A DNA stretch of 64,000 bases, from the NCBI GenBank assembly GCA_963662155.1, contig OY759263.1:40300544-40364543 (forward strand), given 5' to 3'. Positions within the stretch are counted from its first letter, which is position 1. Every line of letters starts with the position of its first letter. Positions 56,401 to 64,000 of the stretch are shown piece after piece. The notes below the pieces were generated by a model. The model was given only the letters and a program-made list of their open reading frames with translations. It did no database searches and had not been told where the DNA came from. Origin of the DNA: Lamellibrachia columna (Eukaryota > Annelida > Polychaeta > Sabellida > Siboglinidae). A program made the translations under genes and the position numbers.

Positions 56401-59400
56401 GTACTAAGAACCACCAATGTAAATAAAACATGTGGCCCTGATAATATATCAGGTGTAATCCTCAGGGAATGTGCCACAGAATTAGCAGATCCACTAACTG
56501 TACTTTTTAACATGTCCTTAAACTGTGGAACTTTTCCAACCTGTTTTAAACTCGCAAATGTTATTCCTATGTATAAGAAGGGAGATAAAAAAAATTCTGT
56601 AACTACAGGCCTATCTCTCTTTTATCGCTATTTAGTAAAGTTTTTGAGAAAGTGACTCATTGTATAACCATGTGCGTAACACAATTTCGGGCAACCAGCA
56701 CGAATTTGTGAGGTTTAGAAGCACAGTATCTAACCTACCGGTAGCTTGTTACTTTGGACTCCATTTCTGAATCTATTGACAACAAGAAACAAGTTGATTC
56801 TGTTTACTTAGACTTCAGTAAAGCTTATCTTTTGACTACGCCATCTTAAGCCAGTCTCTACCCAGGGTCACCGCTGTCAAAGATCTCGGAGTCACATTGA
56901 CTAGTAATTTGAATTTTAAAGATCATATCACAGTAGTCATAATGTCTCTAAAGCTTTTAAGATGTGTGGTTTTATTAAACACATTTGCACAACATTTACC
57001 AATGTACAAGCTTTGCGATCCTTGTATATATCTTTAGTCAGAAGCCAGATGGAGTATTGCAGTGTTATTTGGAATCCGTGGCAACGTACTTTTATCGACA
57101 AAATCGAACATGTTAAAAAAATTGCTATTATTTTAGACTATTCGTCCTATCTGGTAGGAAATATCAAATATCATTGTTCTTCGAGATCTCTACGAAACTA
57201 CACTCCTTTAGAATTCCCAATAGCAGAATCAACATTAGGAAATACTGAATCCACTTGTGATATATTTATAGGAGCCAATACCTTCAATTTAAAAACATTT
57301 CTATGTATAATGCTAATGTCTTAGCTTGCTATGTTAGTAATGTCGGTATTGTGTGGTTTTATACCCTTATTATAACTAATGTTCTTACTGTTTTATTATT
57401 TATATGTATTGTTCTTATATTTTGTTATCAGTCCTGTTACTGGGTCTTTGGACCTGTTGGTACTGACTGAATAAAATACAATACAATATAATACAGGCAA
57501 CAGTTTAAAACAGGCTAGTCTGTTGTGTCAACCATGGTTTGTTTGTTTTGCAGTTATAATAATACAAATATATACATAGCGCCCGATCAATCGTGCTTTA
57601 CATACGTGTAATCATGACTTGTAATTATATTAATGACTATACAAACAATACTTATTCTAAGAAATAGTCCATGAAAACAATTAGTCCATGAATTTTTTTA
57701 TCTTCCGTAGATAATATGTACAATGTAGTAAAACAAAATAGTAAAAATTATAATAACTGCATATACAAATGTTCTTATCAGCATATTATAAAAAGTTGTA
57801 TTTAAAAAAATTCTGTACATATTCTGTAATGATTCTGTCTTGTTTTAGAATCCTTGTTCGGCTGCTGGAGTGCAGCAAAGACCCACTGATCCTGTCTGTG
57901 GCGGCCCATGACATCGGCGAGTATGTGCGTCACTATCCACGAGGAAAGCAGTAAGTCCGATTCCACATCATAATAATTAGAAAAGTTCTGTCTTTTCTAA
58001 ATCCTCAGAAACATGAACAAGTTGTGCAGTCATGAAATCAGTATAACATGTTAAAGTTGTCAAAAGAGGGATGAATAGACCAGGGTCTACGGACATGCCA
58101 AAAAAGATAAGTCTTCAGGTGATGCAAAAATTGTATGTTTCCTGTTGATGTAAAACTAACAGGGAGTGAATTAAAAAGAGTAAGGCAACCGAGAAAGCCC
58201 TTGTTCCAATGTTTCTTTCAACTCTCGGAACAAAAGTAAACCAGAACCTTCTGGTAATAAATATTTAAGCCGGATTTTTGCATAATTACATGGTAGTTAA
58301 ATACATGTATCAAAGATTGTTATTAATAGTAGTAGAAGTATGGGTACCTATAAAGTACCCATAAAGAATGTTTTATTTGAAGAAAAAACATATATCCAGT
58401 GATGACAGATATGGAAACAGGTAAACAAATAACAGGCCTGATTGACCACAAGAATGATGTTTGTGGGGTGCTGTGGCTCGTGGTCAGAGTGCCAGACTGT
58501 CAATCGAGAGGACCGGGGTTCGAGTGGCTCAGTTGTCAGAGCGCCAAACTGTTGATCAAGAGGACCGGGGTTCGAGTGGCTCGTGGACAGAGTGTCCGAC
58601 TGTCGATCAAGAGGACCGGGGTTCCAATCCACCTGCTGCCCTTTCATAACTTGGGCAAGTTTGTTCACCCCACGTGGCCTCAGTTTACTCAGCTATATAC
58701 CTGGCAACAGACAGTGATGGGATTCTAGTGATTATAAGAACAGACAGGTTTCATGCAGCAATTGCAGCATGGTCTGCCAGGGACAAAGTGTAATGCACTC
58801 TGAACAATAAATGTTTGACGGCGCGGTATAAATTGAACACTTTGCTTTTGTGTGCAGCACGATTGAGCAGCTGGGAGGCAAGACCCTCGTCATGACAATG
58901 CTCTCTCATGAAGACCCGAATGTGCGCTACGAGGCCCTGCTGGCTGTCCAGAAACTCATGGTCCACAACTGGTCAGTGACATGGCCGCTCATTCACATTG
59001 GCAGCCACGTTTTAATCTTTATTGTAGTATATTTACCGTCAGAACTTATGTAAAACAGGAATTTAATCATCCAATGCCAGCAGCGCCTTCATTTCACCTA
59101 CAAAATTTAACATCATTTTGTTGGTCTTTTGATGCAGTAAAGCAGTGTGACATGTCGTAAAATTAGCATATTTGAATTAATTGCCAAACCATGTATTAAG
59201 AGGTGAGAGATCAAGATAATGACCGTGTTTTATATGGATGTTACTTTTTGCCAACAATACTAATAAATTCATTGTTACAATATCATGCAAAACACTGATT
59301 TGGTTAGCCAATGAAAGTAATTGTACATTCCATTTATAGTATTTCTTGGGCTTCTTGAAAACTGTATAATACAATTATCTGTCAACTTTTATAACACATT

Positions 59401-60277
59401 AAACATCAGTTGACTTACTTTTTGCATGACATGTAAAATTCTTGAAGTTGGCATACTGTGTTTTAGAAATTAATCCCCAACCTGACAACTGTATTTTGTA
59501 CTCAATTTGTACTCAAACCAGACTGATTTTTAAATGTTGAGGTATTTAGGGCCAAATAATCACTGTGTTGCCATGCAAGTGGCCAGCGATGGTGTATTAC
59601 TACTAGTTTAGAGCCAACATTCCACCATCCACCATTGTTTAGTGTCAACTTCCCACCACCCACAATTGCTTAGGGGCAACCTCCCACCACCTTCCACTGT
59701 TTAGGGTAAATCTCCCACCACCCACCATTGCTTAGGGCCAACCTCCCACCACTCACCATTGTTTAGGGTCAACCTCCCACCACCCACAATTGCTTAGGGG
59801 CAACCTCCCACCACCTTCCACTATTTAGGGTAAATCTCCCACCACCCACCATTGCTTAGGGCCAACCTCCCACTGCCCACCATTGTTTAGGGCCAACCTC
59901 CCACCAACCACCATTGCTTAGGGTCAACCTCCCACCACCCACCATTGTTTAGTGTCAACTTCCCACCACCCACCATTGTTTAAGGTCAACCTCCCACCAC
60001 CCACAGTTGTTTAGGGGCAACCTCCCACCGCCCACCATTGTTTAGGGCCAACCTCCCACCAACTACCATTGCTTTGGGTCAACGTCCCACCACCCACCAT
60101 TGTTTAGGACCAACCTCCCTTCTACTGCCCCACCCCCTCACAAATAAGTGATGTGTATTCCCGAACAGCTCTCCTGGTGTCTATATGTTGCCTGTTGCGT
60201 GTTGCAGGGAGTATCTGGGCAAGCAGCTGCAGACAGACACAAAGACTGCAGCCCCCAAGCAAGCACTGAAAGCCTAA
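42243..60277 (+). CDS. ATP6V1H: V-type proton ATPase subunit H, whole gene, joined exons
   Basis: Fourteen coding exons: 42243-42306, 44346-44415, 45413-45512, 45794-45883, 46399-46512, 49679-49783, 50284-50381, 53603-53710, 53975-54059, 54968-55146, 55697-55822, 57849-57950, 58858-58971, 60208-60277. All introns are GT-AG and all phases join without a stop, giving 474 residues against 483 in human. Landmarks: [27 protein letters not shown] with [63 protein letters not shown] and [20 protein letters not shown]. Subunit H is an all-helical HEAT/ARM-like protein of the cytosolic V1 sector. It bridges V1 to Vo, is needed for proton pumping and silences ATP hydrolysis by detached V1. The C-terminal half is the best conserved. 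Introns carry minisatellites, a Helitron-like element, LINE fragments and a SINE, all outside the splice sites. Confidence 0.96.
42307..43816. other. First part of ATP6V1H intron 1
   Basis: A CACTGTCACTGTCACTGACA microsatellite at 42375-42415 is the only structure seen. No exon or transposon recognised. Confidence 0.4.
43817..44010 (+). repeat. G-rich minisatellite in ATP6V1H intron 1, 31 bp unit, about 6 copies
   Basis: The unit is TGGCCCTAACAATTGTTGGG plus TGGTGGTAGGT. It is the reverse complement of the minisatellite in intron 13 of the same gene. The transcript strand is G-rich and has runs compatible with two-layer G-quadruplexes. Degenerate copies continue to about 44110. Confidence 0.9.
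44346..44415 (+). CDS. ATP6V1H: ATP6V1H exon 2
   Basis: Acceptor TGTTTCCAG, donor CTGCA|GTAAGT. Encodes [20 protein letters not shown] and YL, matching the conserved [13 protein letters not shown] block. Confidence 0.94.
44685..44918. repeat. Compound AT microsatellite in ATP6V1H intron 2
   Basis: Long AT runs interrupted by TAATATATTATAATATATTA and by ATGCATATATAC segments. Confidence 0.97.
45413..45512 (+). CDS. ATP6V1H: ATP6V1H exon 3
   Basis: Acceptor ATTTGCAG, donor CTG|GTGAGA. Encodes [20 protein letters not shown] and [13 protein letters not shown]; phase 0 end. Confidence 0.94.
45672..45770 (+). repeat. Short tandem repeat in ATP6V1H intron 3, about 28 bp unit
   Basis: Degenerate copies of CATGAGACCACCTGTCTTGA plus GAGACCAC, ending about 20 bp before the exon 4 acceptor. 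Confidence 0.8.
45794..45883 (+). CDS. ATP6V1H: ATP6V1H exon 4
   Basis: 30 codons, phase 0 on both sides: [20 protein letters not shown] plus [10 protein letters not shown]. Acceptor GTTTCTAG, donor CAG|GTATAG. Confidence 0.95.
45884..46022 (+). repeat. Tandem repeat starting at the exon 4 donor, about 24 bp unit, 6 copies
   Basis: The unit is AGGTATAGTTATTACAGCAT plus ATTGC. The first unit contains the exon 4 splice donor itself (CAG|GTATAG at 45881-45889), and at least three downstream copies repeat CAGGTATAGT or AGGTATAGT/AGGTGTAGT, so the donor has been copied into the intron. Confidence 0.9.
46241..46355. repeat. 55 bp direct duplication in intron 4
   Basis: Two copies containing GTGCATGACATG and CCCAGACAGAGCAT. 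Confidence 0.9.
46399..46512 (+). CDS. ATP6V1H: ATP6V1H exon 5
   Basis: 38 codons, phase 0 on both sides: [20 protein letters not shown] and [18 protein letters not shown]. Donor CAG|GTATCA. The following 3.2 kb intron is mostly minisatellite. Confidence 0.95.
46637..46822. repeat. Minisatellite, 42 bp unit, 4-5 copies, ATP6V1H intron 5
   Basis: The unit includes AGTAGAGTATCCATACAAGC and CATTTGTATAACAACCATTT. Confidence 0.93.
47025..49618. repeat. Large minisatellite, 57/54 bp units, about 46 copies, ATP6V1H intron 5
   Basis: The unit is GGTTGAGTTGACATGTTGTC, TGTCTAGTACTGGGTACACA and TCAGTACGACAGAGACA; the 54 bp form lacks three bases (ATGTTGTCTG to ATGTCTG). Both lengths are multiples of three, hence the 731-codon minus-strand artefact. 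Variant markers recur every 567 bp (nine 57 bp units plus one 54 bp unit): GGCTGTTTAG at 48055 and 48622, and the 54 bp AATTGACATGTCTG unit near 47874 and 48441. Confidence 0.98.
49679..49783 (+). CDS. ATP6V1H: ATP6V1H exon 6
   Basis: 35 codons, phase 0: [20 protein letters not shown] then [15 protein letters not shown]. Acceptor CATGTGTAG, donor CAC|GTGAGT. The acceptor lies about 60 bp past the end of the 57 bp array. Confidence 0.95.
50284..50381 (+). CDS. ATP6V1H: ATP6V1H exon 7
   Basis: Acceptor TCTGTTGTAG, donor ACAAC|GTAGGT, ends in phase 2. Encodes [20 protein letters not shown] and [12 protein letters not shown]. It lacks the longer serine-rich loop that human subunit H has just before this point, which accounts for most of the length difference. 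Confidence 0.94.
50382..51434. other. First part of ATP6V1H intron 7
   Basis: AT-rich, with a local duplication CAGATGTGACCACTTTTTG at 51024-51061. No exon or transposon recognised. Confidence 0.4.
51435..51563. repeat. Minisatellite, 18 bp unit, 7 copies, intron 7
   Basis: The unit is TATATGTTGCTCTTCCTA; perfect copies. Confidence 0.95.
51564..53412. other. Remainder of ATP6V1H intron 7
   Basis: Contains 80-90 codon ORFs on both strands between 51740 and 52440 with a slightly different, less AT-rich composition, perhaps an old transposon remnant, but no family is recognisable. Nothing else is identified. Confidence 0.3.
53413..53482. repeat. AT dinucleotide microsatellite, about 35 units
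   Basis: About 120 bp upstream of the exon 8 acceptor. Confidence 0.97.
53603..53710 (+). CDS. ATP6V1H: ATP6V1H exon 8
   Basis: Acceptor TGTTTGCAG, donor AGCAA|GTAAGC. Encodes [20 protein letters not shown] and [15 protein letters not shown], matching the conserved FQLQYQ block. Confidence 0.95.
53975..54059 (+). CDS. ATP6V1H: ATP6V1H exon 9
   Basis: Acceptor CTCTTCAG, donor AGA|GTGGGT. Encodes [20 protein letters not shown] and RIILATFR. A Helitron-like element begins about 10 bp past the donor. Confidence 0.96.
54072..54652 (+). mobile_element. Compact Helitron-like element in ATP6V1H intron 9
   Basis: The 5' end is TCTATACTATAAAGTAGTTT followed by CTGTCTGTCTGTTCTCTCAT. The 3' end is the hairpin region TGCCGGGCAACTCAGCTAG|T, where CTAG fits the Helitron CTRR terminus and the following T its insertion rule. 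About 580 bp with no replicase. Same family as the expanded element at 15.8-20.0 kb. It carries a 26 bp triplication (54306-54384) and a short AGGAGTCATAAGTCA triplication (about 54567-54610). Confidence 0.72.
54306..54384. repeat. 26 bp tandem triplication inside the Helitron-like element
   Basis: The unit is GATAAACCACATTGGGGTGG plus GGGTGT. Confidence 0.92.
54968..55146 (+). CDS. ATP6V1H: ATP6V1H exon 10
   Basis: Acceptor TCTGCGTAG, donor CTCAG|GTAAGT. Encodes [40 protein letters not shown] and a helix ending KLKTSIQDL. Confidence 0.95.
55697..55822 (+). CDS. ATP6V1H: ATP6V1H exon 11
   Basis: Acceptor TATTTCAG, donor CTCAA|GTCAGT. Encodes [20 protein letters not shown] then [20 protein letters not shown], the most conserved segment of the protein. 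Confidence 0.97.
55850..56085 (+). mobile_element. LINE 3' remnant with an ATT tail, ATP6V1H intron 11
   Basis: The plus-strand frame reads [15 protein letters not shown] and a stop, the typical end of a LINE ORF, followed by about 110 bp and a TTATTATTATTATTAT tail. It begins within 30 bp of the exon 11 donor. Confidence 0.55.
56150..56275 (-). mobile_element. CR1-type LINE internal fragment
   Basis: In reverse complement it reads [18 protein letters not shown] and a short continuation, matching the C-terminal block of the CR1 elements at 15.3 and 35.6 kb. Confidence 0.65.
56300..57495 (+). mobile_element. Degenerate LINE reverse transcriptase, ATP6V1H intron 11
   Basis: RT fragments in broken frames: [59 protein letters not shown] and [20 protein letters not shown]. 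It ends in AATAAAATACAATACAATAT, a short A-rich repeat tail. The catalytic YADD region is missing (deleted between about 56830 and 56860). It resembles jockey/CR1-type RTs but a different family from the 32 kb element. Confidence 0.75.
57849..57950 (+). CDS. ATP6V1H: ATP6V1H exon 12
   Basis: Acceptor CTTGTTTTAG, donor AAGCA|GTAAGT. Encodes [20 protein letters not shown] and [13 protein letters not shown]. Confidence 0.97.
58470..58830 (+). mobile_element. tRNA-derived SINE with a triplicated head, ATP6V1H intron 12
   Basis: About 50 bp of tRNA-like head (GTGGCTCGTGGTCAGAGTG box A-like; GGGGTTCGAGT box B) is present three times in tandem between 58479 and 58632. It is followed by a conserved SINE body (TTGGGCAAGTTTGTTCACCC, CCTCAGTTTACTCAGC, TACCTGGCA). 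The body ends near an AATAAATGTTTGACGGCGCG stretch. Not a tRNA gene. Confidence 0.65.
58858..58971 (+). CDS. ATP6V1H: ATP6V1H exon 13
   Basis: Acceptor TTGTGTGCAG, donor AACTG|GTCAGT. Encodes [20 protein letters not shown] and [17 protein letters not shown]. Confidence 0.97.
59610..60120 (-). repeat. C-rich minisatellite in ATP6V1H intron 13, 31 bp unit, about 16 copies
   Basis: The unit is TTGTTTAGGGCCAACCTCCC plus ACCACCCACCA. Its reverse complement is the intron 1 unit (GGTGGTGGTAGGTTGGCCCTAA), so the two arrays form an inverted pair within one pre-mRNA. It ends about 90 bp before the last acceptor. Confidence 0.92.
60208..60277 (+). CDS. ATP6V1H: ATP6V1H exon 14 (stop codon)
   Basis: Acceptor GTGTTGCAG; completes Trp, then [20 protein letters not shown] and KA before TAA at 60275-60277. 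The tail after LGKQLQ is variable in the family. Confidence 0.95.
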
Positions 60278-61895
60278 CTCTCTCACATTCCACAGTAGAA
60301 CTATGTAATTGACTTGTTGTGGTACAGTTACCCCCAGAACCTTGAACCCATTTGATTTGGGGTCACATTAGAATTGGTGTTGTACAACTACTCCTTGTTC
60401 AGAAATGTGAAATGTGCATGTAAACTAACTGCACAATACTGTGGAAATGTTAAAGCATAAATTTCTGGGCCAGTTCAGATTCTGAAAGAGGATACATCAA
60501 TAGAAGACACTTGTCTGTCAAAGAAGGCAATCCCAAATAATTATTATTTCTAGTTGTGGAAATGGTCAAATTAAATGGGCTCACTGTGTATTCTATGTGT
60601 CTGCAAAGCTAGATTGGTGGGACATTAACATGCTGTAGTTTAGTTGTACTTAGGACAAACGTGGTTTATGCAGTTAAGCTGGGTCCACAAGAACGCTTGT
60701 CTCATGATTTCTTGGGTTCACTGGAGCGCAAGCATTAAGCTGTCACTTGAGATTACCACCTCTCCGTTTGTGCAGCCAATATTTCAAAGACAGCTTTTTA
60801 TCCAGGTTTATGTTTAAACAAAGATTTTTCTGTAGTATTTAATAAAACTTAACATTATCATCATTATTGTGGTATCTCAAAATAATTGAAAATTTGTTAC
60901 GACCATTATTAAGATTGCACAATTTCACGAGAACGGTGACAAAAGACAATGCTGCCAGCACAAACAGACAACTTTGTGTGTAGCAACTTTGATTAACAGT
61001 TCTTTCTGTGTTTGCTTTGGCGTTACCAGTGTAATAAATTTAGTTTGTTTTTAGTTCTGGCCACAAGCACTAAACATAGTATCAAGGTTGCTGGTTAACA
61101 ATATTACTGTCATTGTATCTATGCCTTTACTAATAATAATAATCATGTTAGCAAAATTAAACATGTAGATGTGTGTGTTGTGATGTATGTGCGATGTGAT
61201 GAAAAAGGAAGTGTTCCGTGCATTTAAGAATGGAAGCTGTCCATAGACAGGCAGGGTTACAAAGAACACATTGCACTTGACAGGTTGCATGTAATGTTGA
61301 TGTTGCTCCAGATTCTTATCACATATTTGGAGCTGGAATTTTATGACTAAGATTAACATGTTTCGTGTGGCTAGACAGAGGCTATTTCAGTGCAATTGAA
61401 GTATTTTTTTTTAAACCCATATTTGTCAAGCTTCTGAACATTATGAATGTAGATATTTAGATATCATAAGTGTTTGAAATAATTGAATAGAATAGCTACA
61501 GCTATGCTCCTGAACCGTTTAAGCACTAAATTGGATATTTGTTTGAGGCATATCTGGCAGGGTGTGTGATATCAAAAAGTTAATATGTCCTCGCATTGAT
61601 GTATATTTTCTGCAGATGGTGCTAACTGTGTCAGTAGGTGAAATGTGGTGTAAATTGTACAATTCTCGGTAATAGTTTGTGTTCATTATTGATCACTGTA
61701 TGGATTGTGTTGCCATGCATTATGTACAGTCCATGTAATACTGCACTAGGGCAAAGATGTACATTGTCAATTTATTACAGAAACATGCATTTAAACATTC
61801 CTGTCAATGTAATGTGTGCATGTAGTTTTGCACTGCCAAATTTATGTTTATGTACAGATTAGAAACAATTTAAAAGAATAAATCTAACCATGTTA
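60278..61895 (+). other. ATP6V1H: Probable 3' UTR of ATP6V1H
   Basis: Non-coding, AT-rich. Candidate poly(A) signals are AATAAA at 60841, 61033 (T-rich sequence follows) and 61877 (see separate entry). No other gene is visible. Confidence 0.55.
61877..61882 (+). terminator. Best candidate poly(A) signal of ATP6V1H
   Basis: AATAAA followed about 15-35 bp later by a GT-rich element (GTTATGTGTTGTTGTTGTTG), the usual arrangement of a cleavage site. Use would give a 1.6 kb 3' UTR. Confidence 0.5.
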
Positions 61896-61899
61896 TGTG

Positions 61900-64000
61900 T
61901 TGTTGTTGTTGTTGTTTAGTTACATTGTCTAACTTGTATTGTTCATAGGTTGTTCTTCTGTTATTGGTTATATCAAGCAACATATTTTTTTAATCTCACA
62001 GTCACCATATGCAATATAATATTCTAATATTAAAAATGTTGTATTTTTTTTAAAGCCTGTTAACATAAATAAACTTAATCCAGAATTTAGAGCTTTGGAA
62101 AACACCTTTAAGATGGTATGACACAGGGCTTAATTATCTTGTTCTGCATTTTGTTGGTTTAGAACATGTTTACTGCATACAAACTGTCCAAAGTCATTGG
62201 TCCTAGATGTGCTGCATTCACATTTAGCATGTATATACATCTCAGTGGAAGGGTCACACCTGTAGTCACCAGTACCAACTCTTACATAGGAGACGTTCAT
62301 TACAGTTTGGTGCATTGTGAACAAGGCTTGTATTACAGGATATGGACTGTGTTCATCAAATGGAATGGGAATAACATATTATCAGCTAAACACATCCAAA
62401 CAGCAACTTTAACGATAATTTTAATTTAACCAAACATACTGTCCTAATGAAAACCTAATCACTATGGTGTACAGGTGGTAGGTAGCTGAGCAGGGCAGGT
62501 CAAAGGTGTTTTCACTGGTTTTGTGGTTATTTGTACATACCAATTAAACATCAACATGACTGTGTAGACGGAATGGATGGAAATCAATCACACAATTTTC
62601 TACATTTGTCTGAATTAATTACATATGAAGGGGCATCATATATTGAGTCTTTATACTCTACAAAGCTCTTTCTGGGGCTAACAGCAGTTTGTGGTGTGCA
62701 TGCAGAAGTTGCATATAAACGTCAAAAATAATGTTAGAACCAAAATGGTGCAATATAATATGTATGACTAAAATCAGATCCACCTACAGTCGGATGAGGT
62801 GAGTTGGTGGAGCAAGGTGGACTGTGCTAACAGCCAGTTGGAAAGGATGAATGGAAGGGAGCCTTGTTATTTCGGGGGGAGGGGTAGTAAATTCCAGGCT
62901 CTTGTGACTCTGTGATAGAAGTAATATGTATTTATGCATGCTTGAATTTGTATACATTTGTAAGGATCACTGTTTCGGGTACGGGTGGGGTGCATGGGAC
63001 TATAGGATTTTGTGGCATAGAAATGTTAATGGTTATGTTTTATTTTGTAGAAGAAAATGTGATTTGATGTTGTTAGTTCAGTGGAACATAATTATTATCA
63101 TCGCAGCTCAAATGAGAACGATAAATAATACTTTTACAAAAGCCTAACTATTGGTATTTGTACGTCAGCTTTTTCGCTGAATCAAAAACCTAATTAATTG
63201 AAATTTATTCTATATTTTAGGATAATAGCTAGCATTTTTGTAAAGGCATTTCTCGCGTGAGTGAGTTTATGACCGAAAGAGGGCGGTAGTGTTAAAAATG
63301 CGAATGAGGTCGTTCCCACGTGACTTCCTTTACGCGTGCGCTCTCAAATTGCGAAGGTGTGATTGAAATATGTGACCTTATTTTCTTTTTTAAATCCACA
63401 TTAACGCGTTTTGGTTTAAACGTTTACCTCTACCTATTATCATGAATGCATGTTGTGCATTTAGATCAAACTTTTATGAGTGCAGTAATGTTACATAGCG
63501 TTATAGTGTGTATCTTTGTGTGTGTTGCATTATCGCTCGGCGTGGTCTCGGAAGAAACGTGGCCTGGCGTGAAATTCGTGTAGTTCATTCGTTTCTTACT
63601 TTCATATACAATGTTAGGAATGCCAGTTCATGTGCATTTCAAATGGTTCATATGTCGAAAATAGCAGTCTAATCTTTTCTTGTGGCTTTTACACAAGAAT
63701 ATTGACGAATGATCTGATTGAACGTACTAATAAATTATAATGTCATTCTGTCCGAGATTGAGTGCCACTGACTTACATTTGAATGACAATAATATAATAC
63801 GAATATAATAACCTCTCTTAGAGGATTGTTGTTATAATATCCGAACCAATTTTTACGAGGCTGAAGTGTAAGAGTGGTCAGGAAAGTTAATCTGAAGCTT
63901 AAAAGTTAAATTATAAACTTGAGATAAAGCCTTAACCCGACCTACAAGCTTACACTGTGTTTTTGTTAATTGTGATTAATGATATTGAAATCCAATTTAG
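61900..64000. other. Right flank, nothing recognised
   Basis: AT-rich, with short ORFs under 90 codons only. 63,290-63,360 is somewhat richer in CG (CCACGTGACTTCC, CGCGTGCGCTC), with an E-box and ETS-like core that could mark a promoter for a gene beyond the window, but there is no coding evidence. Confidence 0.3.

Overview
This is nuclear DNA from an animal, most likely a marine invertebrate. It holds two conserved, intron-rich metazoan genes (14 and 7-8 coding exons, all GT-AG introns), non-LTR retrotransposons, Helitron-like, hAT, pogo-type and foldback DNA elements, tRNA-derived SINEs, and a very heavy load of minisatellites with 18-57 bp units. Adding up the arrays listed here, tandem repeats make up roughly a fifth of the window. 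I cannot name the species; the minisatellite load and an array that copies part of an exon recall amphioxus, but this is only an impression.

Layout. At the left edge (13-402, minus strand) is an open first exon of an unrecognised gene that continues off the window. From 5,454 to 38,024 on the minus strand lies a complete gene for the mitochondrial folate/FAD carrier SLC25A32. Its 33 kb are almost entirely intron, filled with minisatellites and transposons. The gene has two mutually exclusive, phase-matched terminal exons (10.7-10.9 kb and 5.45-5.59 kb), which would swap the sixth transmembrane helix and the C-terminus. A 4.2 kb divergent intergenic region follows. From 42,243 to 60,277 on the plus strand is a complete 14-exon gene for V-ATPase subunit H (ATP6V1H, 474 codons by my count). 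A CACGTG E-box resembling a CLEAR element and an ETS-type site lie within about 100 bp of its start codon. A 3' UTR with candidate poly(A) signals runs to about 61.9 kb, and I recognise nothing in the last 2 kb.

Repeat landscape. Intron 1 of SLC25A32 carries a near-full-length CR1-type LINE with an esterase-domain ORF1 and a broken ORF2, a hAT-like element, a TTAA-flanked element, a pogo-type element with TA target duplications and a 1 kb foldback element. Intron 3 is mostly one Helitron-like element inflated to about 4.1 kb by three internal minisatellites; a compact, unexpanded relative sits in intron 9 of ATP6V1H. The long open reading frames in the window (up to 731 codons) are artefacts of repeat units whose length is a multiple of three.

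The two genes are head to head but not obviously related in function: one imports folate or FAD across the inner mitochondrial membrane, the other is part of the vacuolar/lysosomal proton pump. The observations most worth following are the alternative carrier exons, the copied carrier exon end in the 3' UTR, the inverted pair of one minisatellite family bracketing exons 2-13 of ATP6V1H, the Helitron-derived arrays, and a three-copy dispersed repeat whose hairpin shows compensatory changes.
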